Below, piece after piece: positions 33,847 through 43,848 of a stretch of 52,516 bases of DNA (its first letter is position 1; each line of letters starts with the position of its first letter). The position numbers and the translations under genes were made by a program. A model generated the notes under the pieces. It did not search any database. It saw only the letters and a program-made list of their open reading frames with translations, and had not been told where the DNA came from. Where the stretch lies: the NCBI GenBank assembly GCA_002708105.2, contig PAOQ02000009.1, positions 15,678 to 68,193 of the forward strand, given 5' to 3'. This DNA is from a bacterium. Lineage in GTDB: Bacteria; Desulfobacterota_D; UBA1144.

Positions 33847-34650
33847 ATGAAAATTAATAATTGGTTAGAAGGTCATTGGGCATTAATACTTGGCGCGTCT
33901 AGCGGTTTCGGAGGTGAAGTCTCAGAAAAACTCTCTGAATATGGAGTAAATATAATTGGGGTCCATTTAGACAGAAAAGGAACTATGCCAAATGTAGAAA
34001 AAATTATTTCTAAAATTGAAGCAAATGGATCAAAAGCAAAATTTTTTAATATTAATGCAGCTGATGAAGAAAAAAGAAATGAAGTATTAAATGAGGCTAG
34101 CAGCTTTCTAACTAATAGTGAAAAAAAAATAAAGATACTATTACATTCTTTAGCATTTGGCTCACTTAAACCTTATCTTAGCGATGATCCGTCATCTAAT
34201 GTCACACAGAAAAATATGGAAATGACAATGGATGTCATGGCTAATTCAATTGTTTACTGGACTCAAGGAATTGTAGAAAGATCCTTGTTTAGCAAGAACG
34301 GTAGAATTTATGGAATGACGAGTGCTGGTAGTAGAAAAATATGGCCCACTTATGGACCAGTATCCGCAGCAAAATCTGCACTTGAATCCCATATTAGACA
34401 AATAGCTGTAGAACTTGCGCCTCAAAGAATAACCGCCAACTCTCTATGTGCCGGAGTGACACTGACTCCTGCACTTGATAAAATTCCAGGAAATAATGAC
34501 ATCGTTGATCAAGCAACAAAAAACAATCCAAGCAATAGGCTTACGCTTACAAGTGATATTTCTGGAAGCATAATAGCGCTTTCACATCCTGGTGCTGATT
34601 GGATTACAGGAAATGTAATAATGGTAGATGGTGGAGAAGAATTAACTTAA
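33847..34650 (+). CDS. Short-chain dehydrogenase resembling enoyl-ACP reductase (FabI/FabL type)
   Basis: GASSGFGGEVSEKL; YX6K motif YGPVSAAKSALE; ITGNVIMVDGGEEL. Confidence 0.82.
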   Translation: MKINNWLEGHWALILGASSGFGGEVSEKLSEYGVNIIGVHLDRKGTMPNVEKIISKIEANGSKAKFFNINAADEEKRNEVLNEASSFLTNSEKKIKILLHSLAFGSLKPYLSDDPSSNVTQKNMEMTMDVMANSIVYWTQGIVERSLFSKNGRIYGMTSAGSRKIWPTYGPVSAAKSALESHIRQIAVELAPQRITANSLCAGVTLTPALDKIPGNNDIVDQATKNNPSNRLTLTSDISGSIIALSHPGADWITGNVIMVDGGEELT

Positions 34651-35993
34651 TGGATAAAGATTTATACATTTACAATTCACTAAACAATGAGAAAGAAAAA
34701 TTTGAACCTATTAATCCAAATCAGGTTTCAATATATGTGTGTGGACCCACAGTTTATAGTAGTTCTCACATGGGTCACGCTAGATCTGCTATTGTTTTTG
34801 ACTCAATAGTAAGATTTTTAAAATTTATTGGTTACAAAACTAGATATGTAAGGAATTTTACAGATATTGACGATAAAATCATTCAAAGAGCAAATGAAGA
34901 AGGAAAAACATCTGAAGAAATTTCAGAAAAGTATAAAGAAGAATATATTCAAGACATGAAAAATTTAGGCTGTGCCACTCCCGATTATCAGCCCTCTGTA
35001 TCTGAGAATATCCCAGAAATATTAAATCTGATAAATGAAATTTTAGATAAAGGTTATGGGTACGAAAAGGGAGGGGATGTTTATTTTAGCGTTAAAAAAT
35101 TTAGTAGGTACGGCGAACTTTCCAACCAAAGTATTGATGCAATCATTGAAAATACACGCTTAGAATTAAACCCAAATAAAGAGTATGATTTAGATTTTGC
35201 TTTATGGAAAAAAGCCAAAAAAAATGAGCCATATTGGGAAAGTCCATGGGGAAACGGTAGGCCTGGTTGGCACATAGAATGCTCTGCCATGAGTAGAAAA
35301 TATTTAGGTGAGAGTTTTGATATCCATGGAGGTGGAAGAGATTTAATTTTTCCGCACCATGAAAATGAAATTGCACAATCTGAATGTATCTCAAACCAAA
35401 AATTTGCCAACTATTGGATACATAATGGCTTAATAAATATCAACAAAGAAAAAATGTCTAAATCAATTGGAAACATTATCAATATCAAAGAAGGGTTAAA
35501 AGCTTGGAATAAAAATATTATTAGAATATTATTTTTAACTCACCATTATCGAACACCTGTTGATTTATCAGATAAAAAGTTAGAAGAAATAAAGAAAAGC
35601 CTTCTAAATCTAAAGAAGAAACTTAAAACAAACAATGCTACATCTAGTAATTTTAAAGAACTTTGGGTTTCAGCAATGCTCGATGACTTTAATACTGCAA
35701 AAGCCTTTGGTTATTACTTTAAATATATTAATGATGGAAAGTTATCAGATAAATCAGAAATTGAACTGAAAGAATTTGAGGAAACCATGGGCGTCTATGG
35801 ATGGAGAGATGAAATATTAGCATCAGATGAAATAGAAATAGTAAACAAAGACGAAATTGAAAAGATAATTCTCGAAAGAAATAAAGCTAGAGAAAATAAA
35901 GAATGGGAAAAAGCTGATTTACTGAGAGAAAAAGCAGAGAAGATGGGAATTAAATTGGTTGATAATCAAAATGGGACTACTTGGGAAAATTAA
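34650..35993 (+). CDS. cysS: Cysteinyl-tRNA synthetase (ATG overlaps upstream stop; ORF track start 34599 is too long)
   Basis: VCGPTVYSSSHMGHARSAIVFD, RPGWHIECSAMS, GGGRDLIFPHHENEIAQSE, EKMSKSIGN. Confidence 0.97.
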   Translation: MDKDLYIYNSLNNEKEKFEPINPNQVSIYVCGPTVYSSSHMGHARSAIVFDSIVRFLKFIGYKTRYVRNFTDIDDKIIQRANEEGKTSEEISEKYKEEYIQDMKNLGCATPDYQPSVSENIPEILNLINEILDKGYGYEKGGDVYFSVKKFSRYGELSNQSIDAIIENTRLELNPNKEYDLDFALWKKAKKNEPYWESPWGNGRPGWHIECSAMSRKYLGESFDIHGGGRDLIFPHHENEIAQSECISNQKFANYWIHNGLININKEKMSKSIGNIINIKEGLKAWNKNIIRILFLTHHYRTPVDLSDKKLEEIKKSLLNLKKKLKTNNATSSNFKELWVSAMLDDFNTAKAFGYYFKYINDGKLSDKSEIELKEFEETMGVYGWRDEILASDEIEIVNKDEIEKIILERNKARENKEWEKADLLREKAEKMGIKLVDNQNGTTWEN

Positions 35994-36971
35994 TTAAACT
36001 CCAATAAGCTCTCTAGCTTTTGCTATAACAGGTGCCTGAGTCTCCCCTCTGCATCCAAACCAACATGTTGTACATTTAGTTTTAGTAAAATAATTTGGCT
36101 CATAATCCGTATAGTGACAAACTGCTGGCATTTCAGAACACCTTTTAATATGACCGTCCGGAGTAGCAGTTAAGAACGAAGACCCCGCATTACATGGTGG
36201 CCCATAGCCATTCTTGAAGAAAACTGGGATTTGACTTAAATAGTATTCGCTTGAAACAATTGTGTCTCCCCAGGCTTTCTTTAAAGAAATAAGTTCATTA
36301 ATTACCTGACTCACTTTTTTTATTTCATCATTTATAAAATGTTCATCATTATTAGCTTTCATTACTGAATAAGAGCTGAAAGATATATTAGCTCCCCATT
36401 CCTTTGCCTTCTTTGCCATATCAACTATCTGATGAAGATTATCATCCATAATAATTGTATTAATAGAAATAGTTCGTTTTAGTTCAGTAGATATTCTTGG
36501 TATCAGATCTGAAACATGACTCCATAAACCATTAACGCCTCGATTTTCAGAATGCCTATCACCTAAAAAATCTAAAGAAATAGCTATTTGATCTATTCCC
36601 GCATCATATAAAGCCTTAGCTTTATTCATATCAAGCAAATCACCTTTTGTTATAATTCCAGTATATGTAAAATATGAAGCGGATTTAATTTGTTTGATAA
36701 TCTCTACAATATCTTTCCTAAGCATTGGTTCTCCACCAGTTACCATAACAACTAATGGATTAATCTTTTTTATCAAATCAGTATAATCGTCTAGTCTTTC
36801 CTCATGCTGTGTTTGCCAATAATCACAAAAATCACACCGAGCATTGCATTTCTTTGTAACCTCTAGATTAACAAGCTTAGGTGAGTTAGTGATTTTTGTT
36901 TCAACTAGCTTTGATAAACCCAAAAAGGCAAAATTAAAAGATTCGATGTATGATTTATTTCTATCTAACAT
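35994..36971 (-). CDS. Radical SAM protein with Cys-rich (SPASM-like) C-terminus
   Basis: VTKKCNARCDFCDYW (CxxxCxxC), VTGGEPMLR, C-terminal CNAGSSFLTATPDGHIKRCSEMPAVC...CTTCWFGCRGE. Confidence 0.9.
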   Translation of the reverse strand: MLDRNKSYIESFNFAFLGLSKLVETKITNSPKLVNLEVTKKCNARCDFCDYWQTQHEERLDDYTDLIKKINPLVVMVTGGEPMLRKDIVEIIKQIKSASYFTYTGIITKGDLLDMNKAKALYDAGIDQIAISLDFLGDRHSENRGVNGLWSHVSDLIPRISTELKRTISINTIIMDDNLHQIVDMAKKAKEWGANISFSSYSVMKANNDEHFINDEIKKVSQVINELISLKKAWGDTIVSSEYYLSQIPVFFKNGYGPPCNAGSSFLTATPDGHIKRCSEMPAVCHYTDYEPNYFTKTKCTTCWFGCRGETQAPVIAKARELIGV

Positions 36972-37086
36972 ATTATTTTCTAGTAAACTAAAACATTTTT
37001 AATATCTACTAAAGGTGATTGTAATTTATTAATTTTTATAGTCAATTAAGGAAAATTCTTAACTTTTTGTTATTTTTTACATATTA

Positions 37087-37127
37087 ATATTGGAATGACA
37101 TTCCTCTTGGTTTATGATTTCCAATAT
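37087..37127. promoter_or_regulatory. Inverted repeat ATATTGGAA...TTCCAATAT enclosing palindrome GGAATGACATTCC, in the divergent radical-SAM/nnr intergenic region
   Basis: Arms 37087-37095 and 37119-37127; inner GGAAT-GAC-ATTCC at 37092-37104. Confidence 0.35.
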
Positions 37128-38691
37128 GAAGCTTGCTACATCTAATCAAATTAAACAGATCGATAAACTATCTACGTCAAAATATCATATTCCTAGTCAA
37201 ATTAGGATGGAAATTGCAGGAATTAAATCATATGAAATCGTTAAAAGAGAATATGCTCCAAGAAACACATTGATAGTAATTGGAACAGGTAATAATGGTG
37301 GGGACGGATTAGTGCTGGCCAGATACCTAAAGCTTAATGGATATAAATGCTCAATCTTAATAACAAAAACCTCAAAAATTCAATCTGGTGACTTTAAAAG
37401 TAATCTTTTAATGATTAAAAAACTAAAAATTCAAACAATAAAAGACTTAAAAAAAGTAAGATTTAAGGATTATGATCTAATTATTGACGGAATTTTTGGC
37501 GTCGGGCTAAATAGACCTTTAAATAATAAAATCTTGGATTTAGTTAAAAGGTTAAATAAAGAATCTACCCCTATATGTTCTCTGGATTTACCTTCAGGTT
37601 TGAATCCTGATAACGGTAAAACATATTCAGGCTCAATAGTTGCTGACACAACAATAACATACGACTTTGCAAAACCTGGCTTGGTAACAGATCCTGGTGC
37701 AAAGTTTAGTAAAAAAGTTTTTATCGTTAGCCTACCCACACCAAATGACTTAACGAAACAATTAAATACCTACTTTATTAATTCGAATTTTTTTACTAAC
37801 TTTTTTAGAGAAAGAAGTAAGTCATCAAACAAAGGTACATTTGGTCACGTATTGATAATTGGAGGATCAAAGAATATGTCAGGTGCAGTATTATTATCTG
37901 GACTAGCAGCTTATAAATCAGGAAGTGGGCTTGTAACTTTGTGTGTGCCAAGGAATATAAGTAGTAACTTAAAAAATAAAATTCCTGAGGCAATAATATT
38001 AGAAGTACCAAATTCTAGCGATTCTTCTACAATGGATGAGAATAAACTTTTTCCATTATTGAAAAAGAATATTAGAAAAGAGCCCTCATGTGTAGTAATA
38101 GGACCAGGTCTAGGTAATAGAAAAAATCTAATAAAAATTATCGAGGATTCTTTTAAGTTTTTTAACTGTCCTATTATTCTTGATGCAGATGGGCTTAACT
38201 TAATTTCTAATAATCCCAAAATATTAAAAAAATATAAGAATGATTTGATTATCACTCCTCATCCAGGTGAAATGTCCAAATTGTGCAATGAATCGATCAA
38301 ATCAATTCAAAGCAATAGAATTGAATTTGCACAGAAAATATCAAAAGACTTAAAATGCATTTCTGTTCTTAAAGGATTTAGAACTATATTGTCAGATAAA
38401 TCTGGAAAGACTTTCATTAATGGATCTGGAAACGAAGGTATGGCAACTGGTGGTATGGGTGATGCCCTAACTGGAATAATTGCTAGTTTCATAGGACAAG
38501 GATATTCAAGTATAGACTCAGCTATCTTAGGCGTTTTTCTTCATGGAAAGGCTGGCGACACTATAGGCTCAAAAATCTCGAAGCGTGGGATACTTGCATC
38601 TCAAATTATTAAAGAACTTCCTAATACTATATTATCATTGGAAAAAAACTCGCATTCCCCTAATCCGATATATAAAATTGAAAATGAATAA
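37126..38691 (+). CDS. nnr: Bifunctional NAD(P)H-hydrate epimerase / ADP-dependent dehydratase (probable start MKLATSN; ORF track begins at 37114)
   Basis: VIGTGNNGGDGLVLARYLKLNGY; LDLPSGLNPDNG; VLIIGGSKNMSGAVLLSGLAAYKSGSGLVTL; GNEGMATGGMGDALTGIIA. Confidence 0.94.
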   Translation: MKLATSNQIKQIDKLSTSKYHIPSQIRMEIAGIKSYEIVKREYAPRNTLIVIGTGNNGGDGLVLARYLKLNGYKCSILITKTSKIQSGDFKSNLLMIKKLKIQTIKDLKKVRFKDYDLIIDGIFGVGLNRPLNNKILDLVKRLNKESTPICSLDLPSGLNPDNGKTYSGSIVADTTITYDFAKPGLVTDPGAKFSKKVFIVSLPTPNDLTKQLNTYFINSNFFTNFFRERSKSSNKGTFGHVLIIGGSKNMSGAVLLSGLAAYKSGSGLVTLCVPRNISSNLKNKIPEAIILEVPNSSDSSTMDENKLFPLLKKNIRKEPSCVVIGPGLGNRKNLIKIIEDSFKFFNCPIILDADGLNLISNNPKILKKYKNDLIITPHPGEMSKLCNESIKSIQSNRIEFAQKISKDLKCISVLKGFRTILSDKSGKTFINGSGNEGMATGGMGDALTGIIASFIGQGYSSIDSAILGVFLHGKAGDTIGSKISKRGILASQIIKELPNTILSLEKNSHSPNPIYKIENE

Positions 38692-39121
38692 TAAAATTAC
38701 TAATGCTTCTATAAACGAGACTAAAATTCTGGCAGATGAAATTTCTCTTAATATTAAAGATGGTGATTTAATACTTTTAAGCGGAGAAATGGGTTCAGGA
38801 AAGACGCAATTTGTTAGATTTCTTTGTGAGAGCTTAAATACAATAACATCCGTATCTAGCCCTAGTTTCCTAATATTAAATCAATATGAAACTAAGAATA
38901 GATTCAATATATTCCATTTTGATTTCTATAGACTTGCTGACGCTAGAGATTTAGAAGAAATAGGTTTTTTTGAAATACTTGACTCTAACCAAGGACTAAT
39001 GGTCATCGAATGGCCAAATAATTTTAGAAGTTTATTTTCTAAGAAAAAAAATATAATAGATATTTATTTTAATTTTATAAAGGATAATATAAATCTAAGA
39101 GATATTATAATTAAAGGATAA
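38684..39121 (+). CDS. tsaE: tRNA threonylcarbamoyladenosine biosynthesis ATPase TsaE (start corrected to the ATG overlapping nnr)
   Basis: LLSGEMGSGKTQFVRFLC; SSPSFLILNQYE; HFDFYRLADARDLEEIGF. Confidence 0.93.
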   Translation: MNNKITNASINETKILADEISLNIKDGDLILLSGEMGSGKTQFVRFLCESLNTITSVSSPSFLILNQYETKNRFNIFHFDFYRLADARDLEEIGFFEILDSNQGLMVIEWPNNFRSLFSKKKNIIDIYFNFIKDNINLRDIIIKG

Positions 39122-39129
39122 AAAACAGT

Positions 39130-40353
39130 ATGGATTTAATAGTTCAAAAATATGGTGGTACTAGCGTAGGAAGTACTGAAAAAATTAAATATATTGCGAA
39201 AAATATCTCTAAATTAACGAAAAAGAATAAATCTATAGTTGTTGTAGTTTCAGCTATGGCAGGCGAAACAGATAGGCTAGATAAGATTACCAAGAAAATT
39301 TCTAAAATACCAAATGAAAAAGAATATGATCAAGTCATTTCTTCCGGAGAGAAAATATCAGCTGGTTTATTAAGCATTGCCCTTTTAGAAATCAAAACAA
39401 AAGCTGTTTCTTTGGATCCATCAAAATTTGATCTTTTAACAGATGATTTACATTCAAAAGCTAAAATATTATCAGTAGGTACAAAAAAAATAAAAAATCT
39501 TTTAAAAGAAGGTTTTGTTGTTGTGGTGCCAGGATTTCAAGGTATTAATTCTAAAGGTGATGTTACAACACTAGGAAGAGGCGGTTCAGATTTAACTGCC
39601 GTTGCACTTGCCTCAGCTCTTAAAGCAAGCCACTGTGAATTACTTAAAGATGACGTAGATGGTATTTATACTACCGATCCGAGACTTTACAAAGATGCAA
39701 AAAAAATAAATTATATCTCTTATCCTGAGATGCTAGAGATGTCTAGTTTGGGTTCAAAAGTATTGCAGGCAAAGGCAGTAGAGTATGCTAACAATTTAAA
39801 AGTAAAATTGTATGTAAAATCTACAAGTAAAACGACTAACAAAGGAACATGGGTTATGGATGAAAAAAGCATACCAATTAAAGAAAGAAAAATTATTACT
39901 GGTGTCACACATGATTTAAAACAATCAAAAATTACTGTTTCTGGTATTGAGGATGTACCTGGAGTTGCATCAAAAATTTTTAAACCTATAGGTGCTGCAG
40001 GAATTGTTGTAGATATGATTGTGCAAAATATTAGTATAGATAATAAAACTGATTTAACATTTACAATTCCAAAGGATGATTTAAACAAGACTGTAAAGAT
40101 TTTAAAGTCTAATAAATCAAAGATTAATTATAGAGAAATTATACAAGATAAAGAAATTGCTCTAATATCTATTGTAGGGGCAGGGATGAAAACTCATACT
40201 GGAATTGCTACTAGAATGTTTGATACTTTATCAAATGCGAAAATTAATATTAGTATGATAAGCACCTCTGAAATCAAAATCTCATGTGTAATAAATCAAT
40301 CAAAATGTAAAAAAGCTATCCAATATTTACACAAGGAGTTCAAGTTAGATTAA
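39130..40353 (+). CDS. lysC: Aspartate kinase
   Basis: IVQKYGGTSVGSTEKI, TTLGRGGSDLTAVALASAL, DVDGIYTTDPR; tandem ACT domains. Confidence 0.97.
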   Translation: MDLIVQKYGGTSVGSTEKIKYIAKNISKLTKKNKSIVVVVSAMAGETDRLDKITKKISKIPNEKEYDQVISSGEKISAGLLSIALLEIKTKAVSLDPSKFDLLTDDLHSKAKILSVGTKKIKNLLKEGFVVVVPGFQGINSKGDVTTLGRGGSDLTAVALASALKASHCELLKDDVDGIYTTDPRLYKDAKKINYISYPEMLEMSSLGSKVLQAKAVEYANNLKVKLYVKSTSKTTNKGTWVMDEKSIPIKERKIITGVTHDLKQSKITVSGIEDVPGVASKIFKPIGAAGIVVDMIVQNISIDNKTDLTFTIPKDDLNKTVKILKSNKSKINYREIIQDKEIALISIVGAGMKTHTGIATRMFDTLSNAKINISMISTSEIKISCVINQSKCKKAIQYLHKEFKLD

Positions 40354-40356
40354 TTT

Positions 40357-41925
40357 ATGTCAAAAAAAGTTTTAGCATATGATGTAACTTTAAGAGATGG
40401 GACTCAAGGGGAAGGTATATCTTTTTCTGTTAAAGATAAAATAAAAGTCAGCCACAAAATTGATGAATTAGGAGTTGAATACATTGAAGGTGGATGGCCA
40501 GGGTCAAATGAAAGAGATGAGGGATTCTTTAGAGAAGCAAAGAAACAAAGGTATGTAAATTCAAAAATAGTTGCATTTGGTAGCACTAGAAGAGCAAAAA
40601 GTACATGCGATGATGATTTGAATATACAGGCATTACTTCAAGCTGAAACACCAGCAGTAACAATTGTAGGAAAAACATGGGATTTTCATGTTTCAGAGGC
40701 ATTGAAAATAACAAATGAAGAAAACCTTCAATTGATATCTGATTCTATAGAATATTTATCGAATAGAACCGAAGAAGTTTTTTTTGATGCTGAGCATTTT
40801 TTTGATGGTTTTAAAGCAAATAAAGAATTTACTTTAAACTGTATTGATCTTGCTGTTGAAAGTGGTGCAAATGGTATTATTTTATGCGATACAAATGGTG
40901 GAACAACTCCATGGGAAATATATGATATTGTTGAAGAAGTTAAACAAAAGCATAAGAAAATAGTTCTAGGAATTCATACTCATAATGATTCGGGACTTGG
41001 AGTAGCTAATGCATTAGCTGCAGTTAGGGCTGGAGCAAATCAAGTTCAGGGAACAATAAATGGTTATGGTGAAAGATGTGGAAATGCTAACTTATGTACG
41101 ATTATTGCTAATCTTAACTTAAAGATGGGGATTAAATGCATAACAGACAAGAACCTAAAAAGACTATATGAGGTTTCAAATTACATTAGTGAATTAGCAA
41201 ACCTAGGTCATGATAGTAAGTCACCATTTATTGGTAGAAGCGCCTTTGCTCACAAGGGCGGCATCCATGTTAATGCAATTGTTAAAAACAATCTTACTTA
41301 TGAGCACATTAATCCTGAAGAAGTTGGAAACTCAAGAAGAATCTTAATTTCTGACTTAGCGGGAAAAAGCAATATCCTTTATAAGCTAAAAGAGTTAGGA
41401 ATAATAAAGGGGGTTTCTGATGATAATATCTCTGAAATATTATCCGAACTTAAAAAACTTGAGAATGTTGGATATGAATTTGAAGGAGTAGATGCTTCTT
41501 TTGAATTACTTGTAAAAACAATTTCAGGGCAATATAAACCAAAAATAGAGTTGATTGAAACTGAAATCAATACGAGACAAATTGTACCCTCAAACGAATC
41601 ATCTGCGAAAGTTGTATTAAAAATCGATGATGAAACTATCGAAAATACAGCCTCAGGCTCAGGACCTGTGAATGCATTAGATCTAGCGTTAAGAGGTGCT
41701 CTAACAGATAAATATTCTTTTCTAAATGAAGTTACACTTACTGACTATAGAGTAAGAGTTGTTGGAAGCAACAAAGGAACTGAGTCGCTTGTTAGAGTCA
41801 TTATTGAATCAAGCGATAAAGACAGCAGTTGGTCAACTATTGGTGTATCATCTGATATTGTGGATGCTAGCTGGAGAGCTCTTATTGATAGTATTGAATT
41901 TAAGCTTATGAAGATTTCTTCTTAG
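40357..41925 (+). CDS. cimA: (R)-citramalate synthase
   Basis: YDVTLRDGTQGEGISFSVKDKIKV, YIEGGWPGSN, GIHTHNDSGLGVANALAAVRAGANQVQGTINGYGERCGNANL. Confidence 0.94.
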   Translation: MSKKVLAYDVTLRDGTQGEGISFSVKDKIKVSHKIDELGVEYIEGGWPGSNERDEGFFREAKKQRYVNSKIVAFGSTRRAKSTCDDDLNIQALLQAETPAVTIVGKTWDFHVSEALKITNEENLQLISDSIEYLSNRTEEVFFDAEHFFDGFKANKEFTLNCIDLAVESGANGIILCDTNGGTTPWEIYDIVEEVKQKHKKIVLGIHTHNDSGLGVANALAAVRAGANQVQGTINGYGERCGNANLCTIIANLNLKMGIKCITDKNLKRLYEVSNYISELANLGHDSKSPFIGRSAFAHKGGIHVNAIVKNNLTYEHINPEEVGNSRRILISDLAGKSNILYKLKELGIIKGVSDDNISEILSELKKLENVGYEFEGVDASFELLVKTISGQYKPKIELIETEINTRQIVPSNESSAKVVLKIDDETIENTASGSGPVNALDLALRGALTDKYSFLNEVTLTDYRVRVVGSNKGTESLVRVIIESSDKDSSWSTIGVSSDIVDASWRALIDSIEFKLMKISS

Positions 41926-42628
41926 TTTTCATGTATTCATTGAGTGATACTTTAAATTCACTTTGAACTTTCTTACTAGCTTTTTTTATTGGCCCAACAA
42001 CCATATTATCGTATGTTTCAAAAGCTGAATCCTCAAGAATCTTATCTTTAGATGTTCGTGCTAATTTTAAACAAATCACTGTTATATAAAAGATTGACTT
42101 AAAAAGAGATTTTCTAGCTTCATTTACATTATATTTCTCTAAATGTTCATTAGATTTTAATAAAGCTGTGAAACCCTGACCAGCAAATAAAGTCATAATC
42201 TTTGATAATTCTTTAGAATTTTTTGTTTCTATTACACGAACAAGGGGAGCCTCTAATGCGGCTGATAATTGCTCTGGTCCTTCAGTTAAAACTTTTGCTA
42301 ATTCTTTTAGCTTATCTTTATCTTGAGTTTCTAACATTTCTTGTATTGAGTTCTTAACATAATCAAGCGCATAAGTATCTCTAATTTCGTCTATCTCTAA
42401 TCCTTTCTTTTTTAATTTCTTTATTTCAACAATTTTTTCAAGTGTATCTCTGGGATAAAGAATTTCTGGCGAAGATGAAGACGTAGAATCATCAACTTTA
42501 AATGTTGCCGGCGGTATTAAACCTAACTCCGAATACATACTGATAGTTTCTTTTGGATTTGGACCTAAATCTATCTTTTTTTTCTGAAGAGTTACTATCA
42601 AATTATGCAAAGTAATTTTTTTCATCAA
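41906..42628 (-). CDS. MerR-like winged-helix protein
   Basis: ISMYSELGLIPPA...YPRDTLEKIVEIKKLKKKGLEIDEIRD resembles a MerR HTH plus dimerization region. Confidence 0.6.
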   Translation of the reverse strand: MMKKITLHNLIVTLQKKKIDLGPNPKETISMYSELGLIPPATFKVDDSTSSSSPEILYPRDTLEKIVEIKKLKKKGLEIDEIRDTYALDYVKNSIQEMLETQDKDKLKELAKVLTEGPEQLSAALEAPLVRVIETKNSKELSKIMTLFAGQGFTALLKSNEHLEKYNVNEARKSLFKSIFYITVICLKLARTSKDKILEDSAFETYDNMVVGPIKKASKKVQSEFKVSLNEYMKTKKKSS

Positions 42629-42664
42629 TATAATTATTCTGCTATCAAAAATAAAGTCAAAATC

Positions 42665-43024
42665 TTATGCTATCTTTTGAGAGATAATACACACCCAACA
42701 ATCTGATTCTAAGGTCTTACCCCAAAAAGGAAGGTATGATTTCAGGGAAAACTCTTTACTCCTATATTTGAACAAAATATCTATTTTATTACTTGATATA
42801 ATCTTTGATATACAACTTTGACTTTTAGAAGTTGTTTTATTAAGTTTACTAAATCTTTGATCTAGGAAATAATCTTCAGGCTTATTAACCTCAATCATTA
42901 TATTATACTTAGACAAAAATAAATCATCACAATTAGGAAGGATAAATTTTTTATTTAATTCACCTCTTATATCTAAAAAACAATATTTTCTTCTATTAAA
43001 TGAATAATATTCAAACTGAATCAT
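42665..43024 (-). CDS. Uncharacterized 119-aa protein downstream of coaX
   Basis: Intact ORF immediately following coaX on the same strand. Confidence 0.55.
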   Translation of the reverse strand: MIQFEYYSFNRRKYCFLDIRGELNKKFILPNCDDLFLSKYNIMIEVNKPEDYFLDQRFSKLNKTTSKSQSCISKIISSNKIDILFKYRSKEFSLKSYLPFWGKTLESDCWVCIISQKIA

Positions 43025-43025
43025 T

Positions 43026-43781
43026 TTAATTAGTCTTTTTTATAAAATTTATTATTCCATTTAAAACTAAGCTTGAATGGTATTTATAATCTTTGAACTG
43101 TTCAATGAATATATTTGAAATACCACCTGTAATTAAAACTTTAAACTTCAACTGAGATGTTTTTTTAATCTCCCTTACAATTCCTTTAATCATTTCCGAT
43201 TGTCCGTTTAAAAAACCAGATGATAAACATTCAGAAGTAGATGCACCAATTAATTTTTTATCTAAAAGAATATTTTTCTTATTGATCATTGATGTATTCA
43301 TTATTAATGAATAATGTGCTATTAAGGCTCCTGGTAAAATCAGGCCTCCCTTGTGAGATAAATTCTTTTCCAGTATATCGATAGTAGTCGCAGTACCCAT
43401 ATCAATAATGATCAAATTACTCTTTGGATATAAGTAGTTGCCACCAAGGCAATTGAAAAATCTATCTAATCCTAAAGTATTAATTTTTTCATAACTAGAT
43501 TTAAAATTTTTAAAAACCCTTTTTTTTAGGAACTTTACCTTGATGCCTTTCAACAGACTTTTCAAAATACTTTCTATTAATGGTTCAATCTCGCGATTTA
43601 CACTTACTATATATACATATGTAACAAAATTTCTCAGTCTAATATGATTAATTTTAGATTTAAAATTTGACTTAAATACCTTCAGATTTGAGTAATCCAT
43701 AGAATGGACCTCTTCAATATAAGATCCATTGCTAATTGTAAATTTAAGACTTGAATTTCCACAATCAATTAAGAGATACAC
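43026..43781 (-). CDS. coaX: Type III pantothenate kinase
   Basis: LLIDCGNSSLKFTI, IDMGTATTIDIL, GGLILPGALIAHYSLI, LITGGISN. Confidence 0.93.
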   Translation of the reverse strand: MYLLIDCGNSSLKFTISNGSYIEEVHSMDYSNLKVFKSNFKSKINHIRLRNFVTYVYIVSVNREIEPLIESILKSLLKGIKVKFLKKRVFKNFKSSYEKINTLGLDRFFNCLGGNYLYPKSNLIIIDMGTATTIDILEKNLSHKGGLILPGALIAHYSLIMNTSMINKKNILLDKKLIGASTSECLSSGFLNGQSEMIKGIVREIKKTSQLKFKVLITGGISNIFIEQFKDYKYHSSLVLNGIINFIKKTN

Positions 43782-43848
43782 AATAGTATTATATCATTGA
43801 CAAAGCTATTTATTTAGTATTCAATTACCTTTTAAATGGAGGATTCTT

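Noticed and set aside
35081-35410. ORFs antisense to cysS
   Set aside because: Overlap catalytic cysS coding sequence; no independent support.
37470-38492. Several minus-strand ORFs inside nnr
   Set aside because: Antisense shadow ORFs without homology signals.
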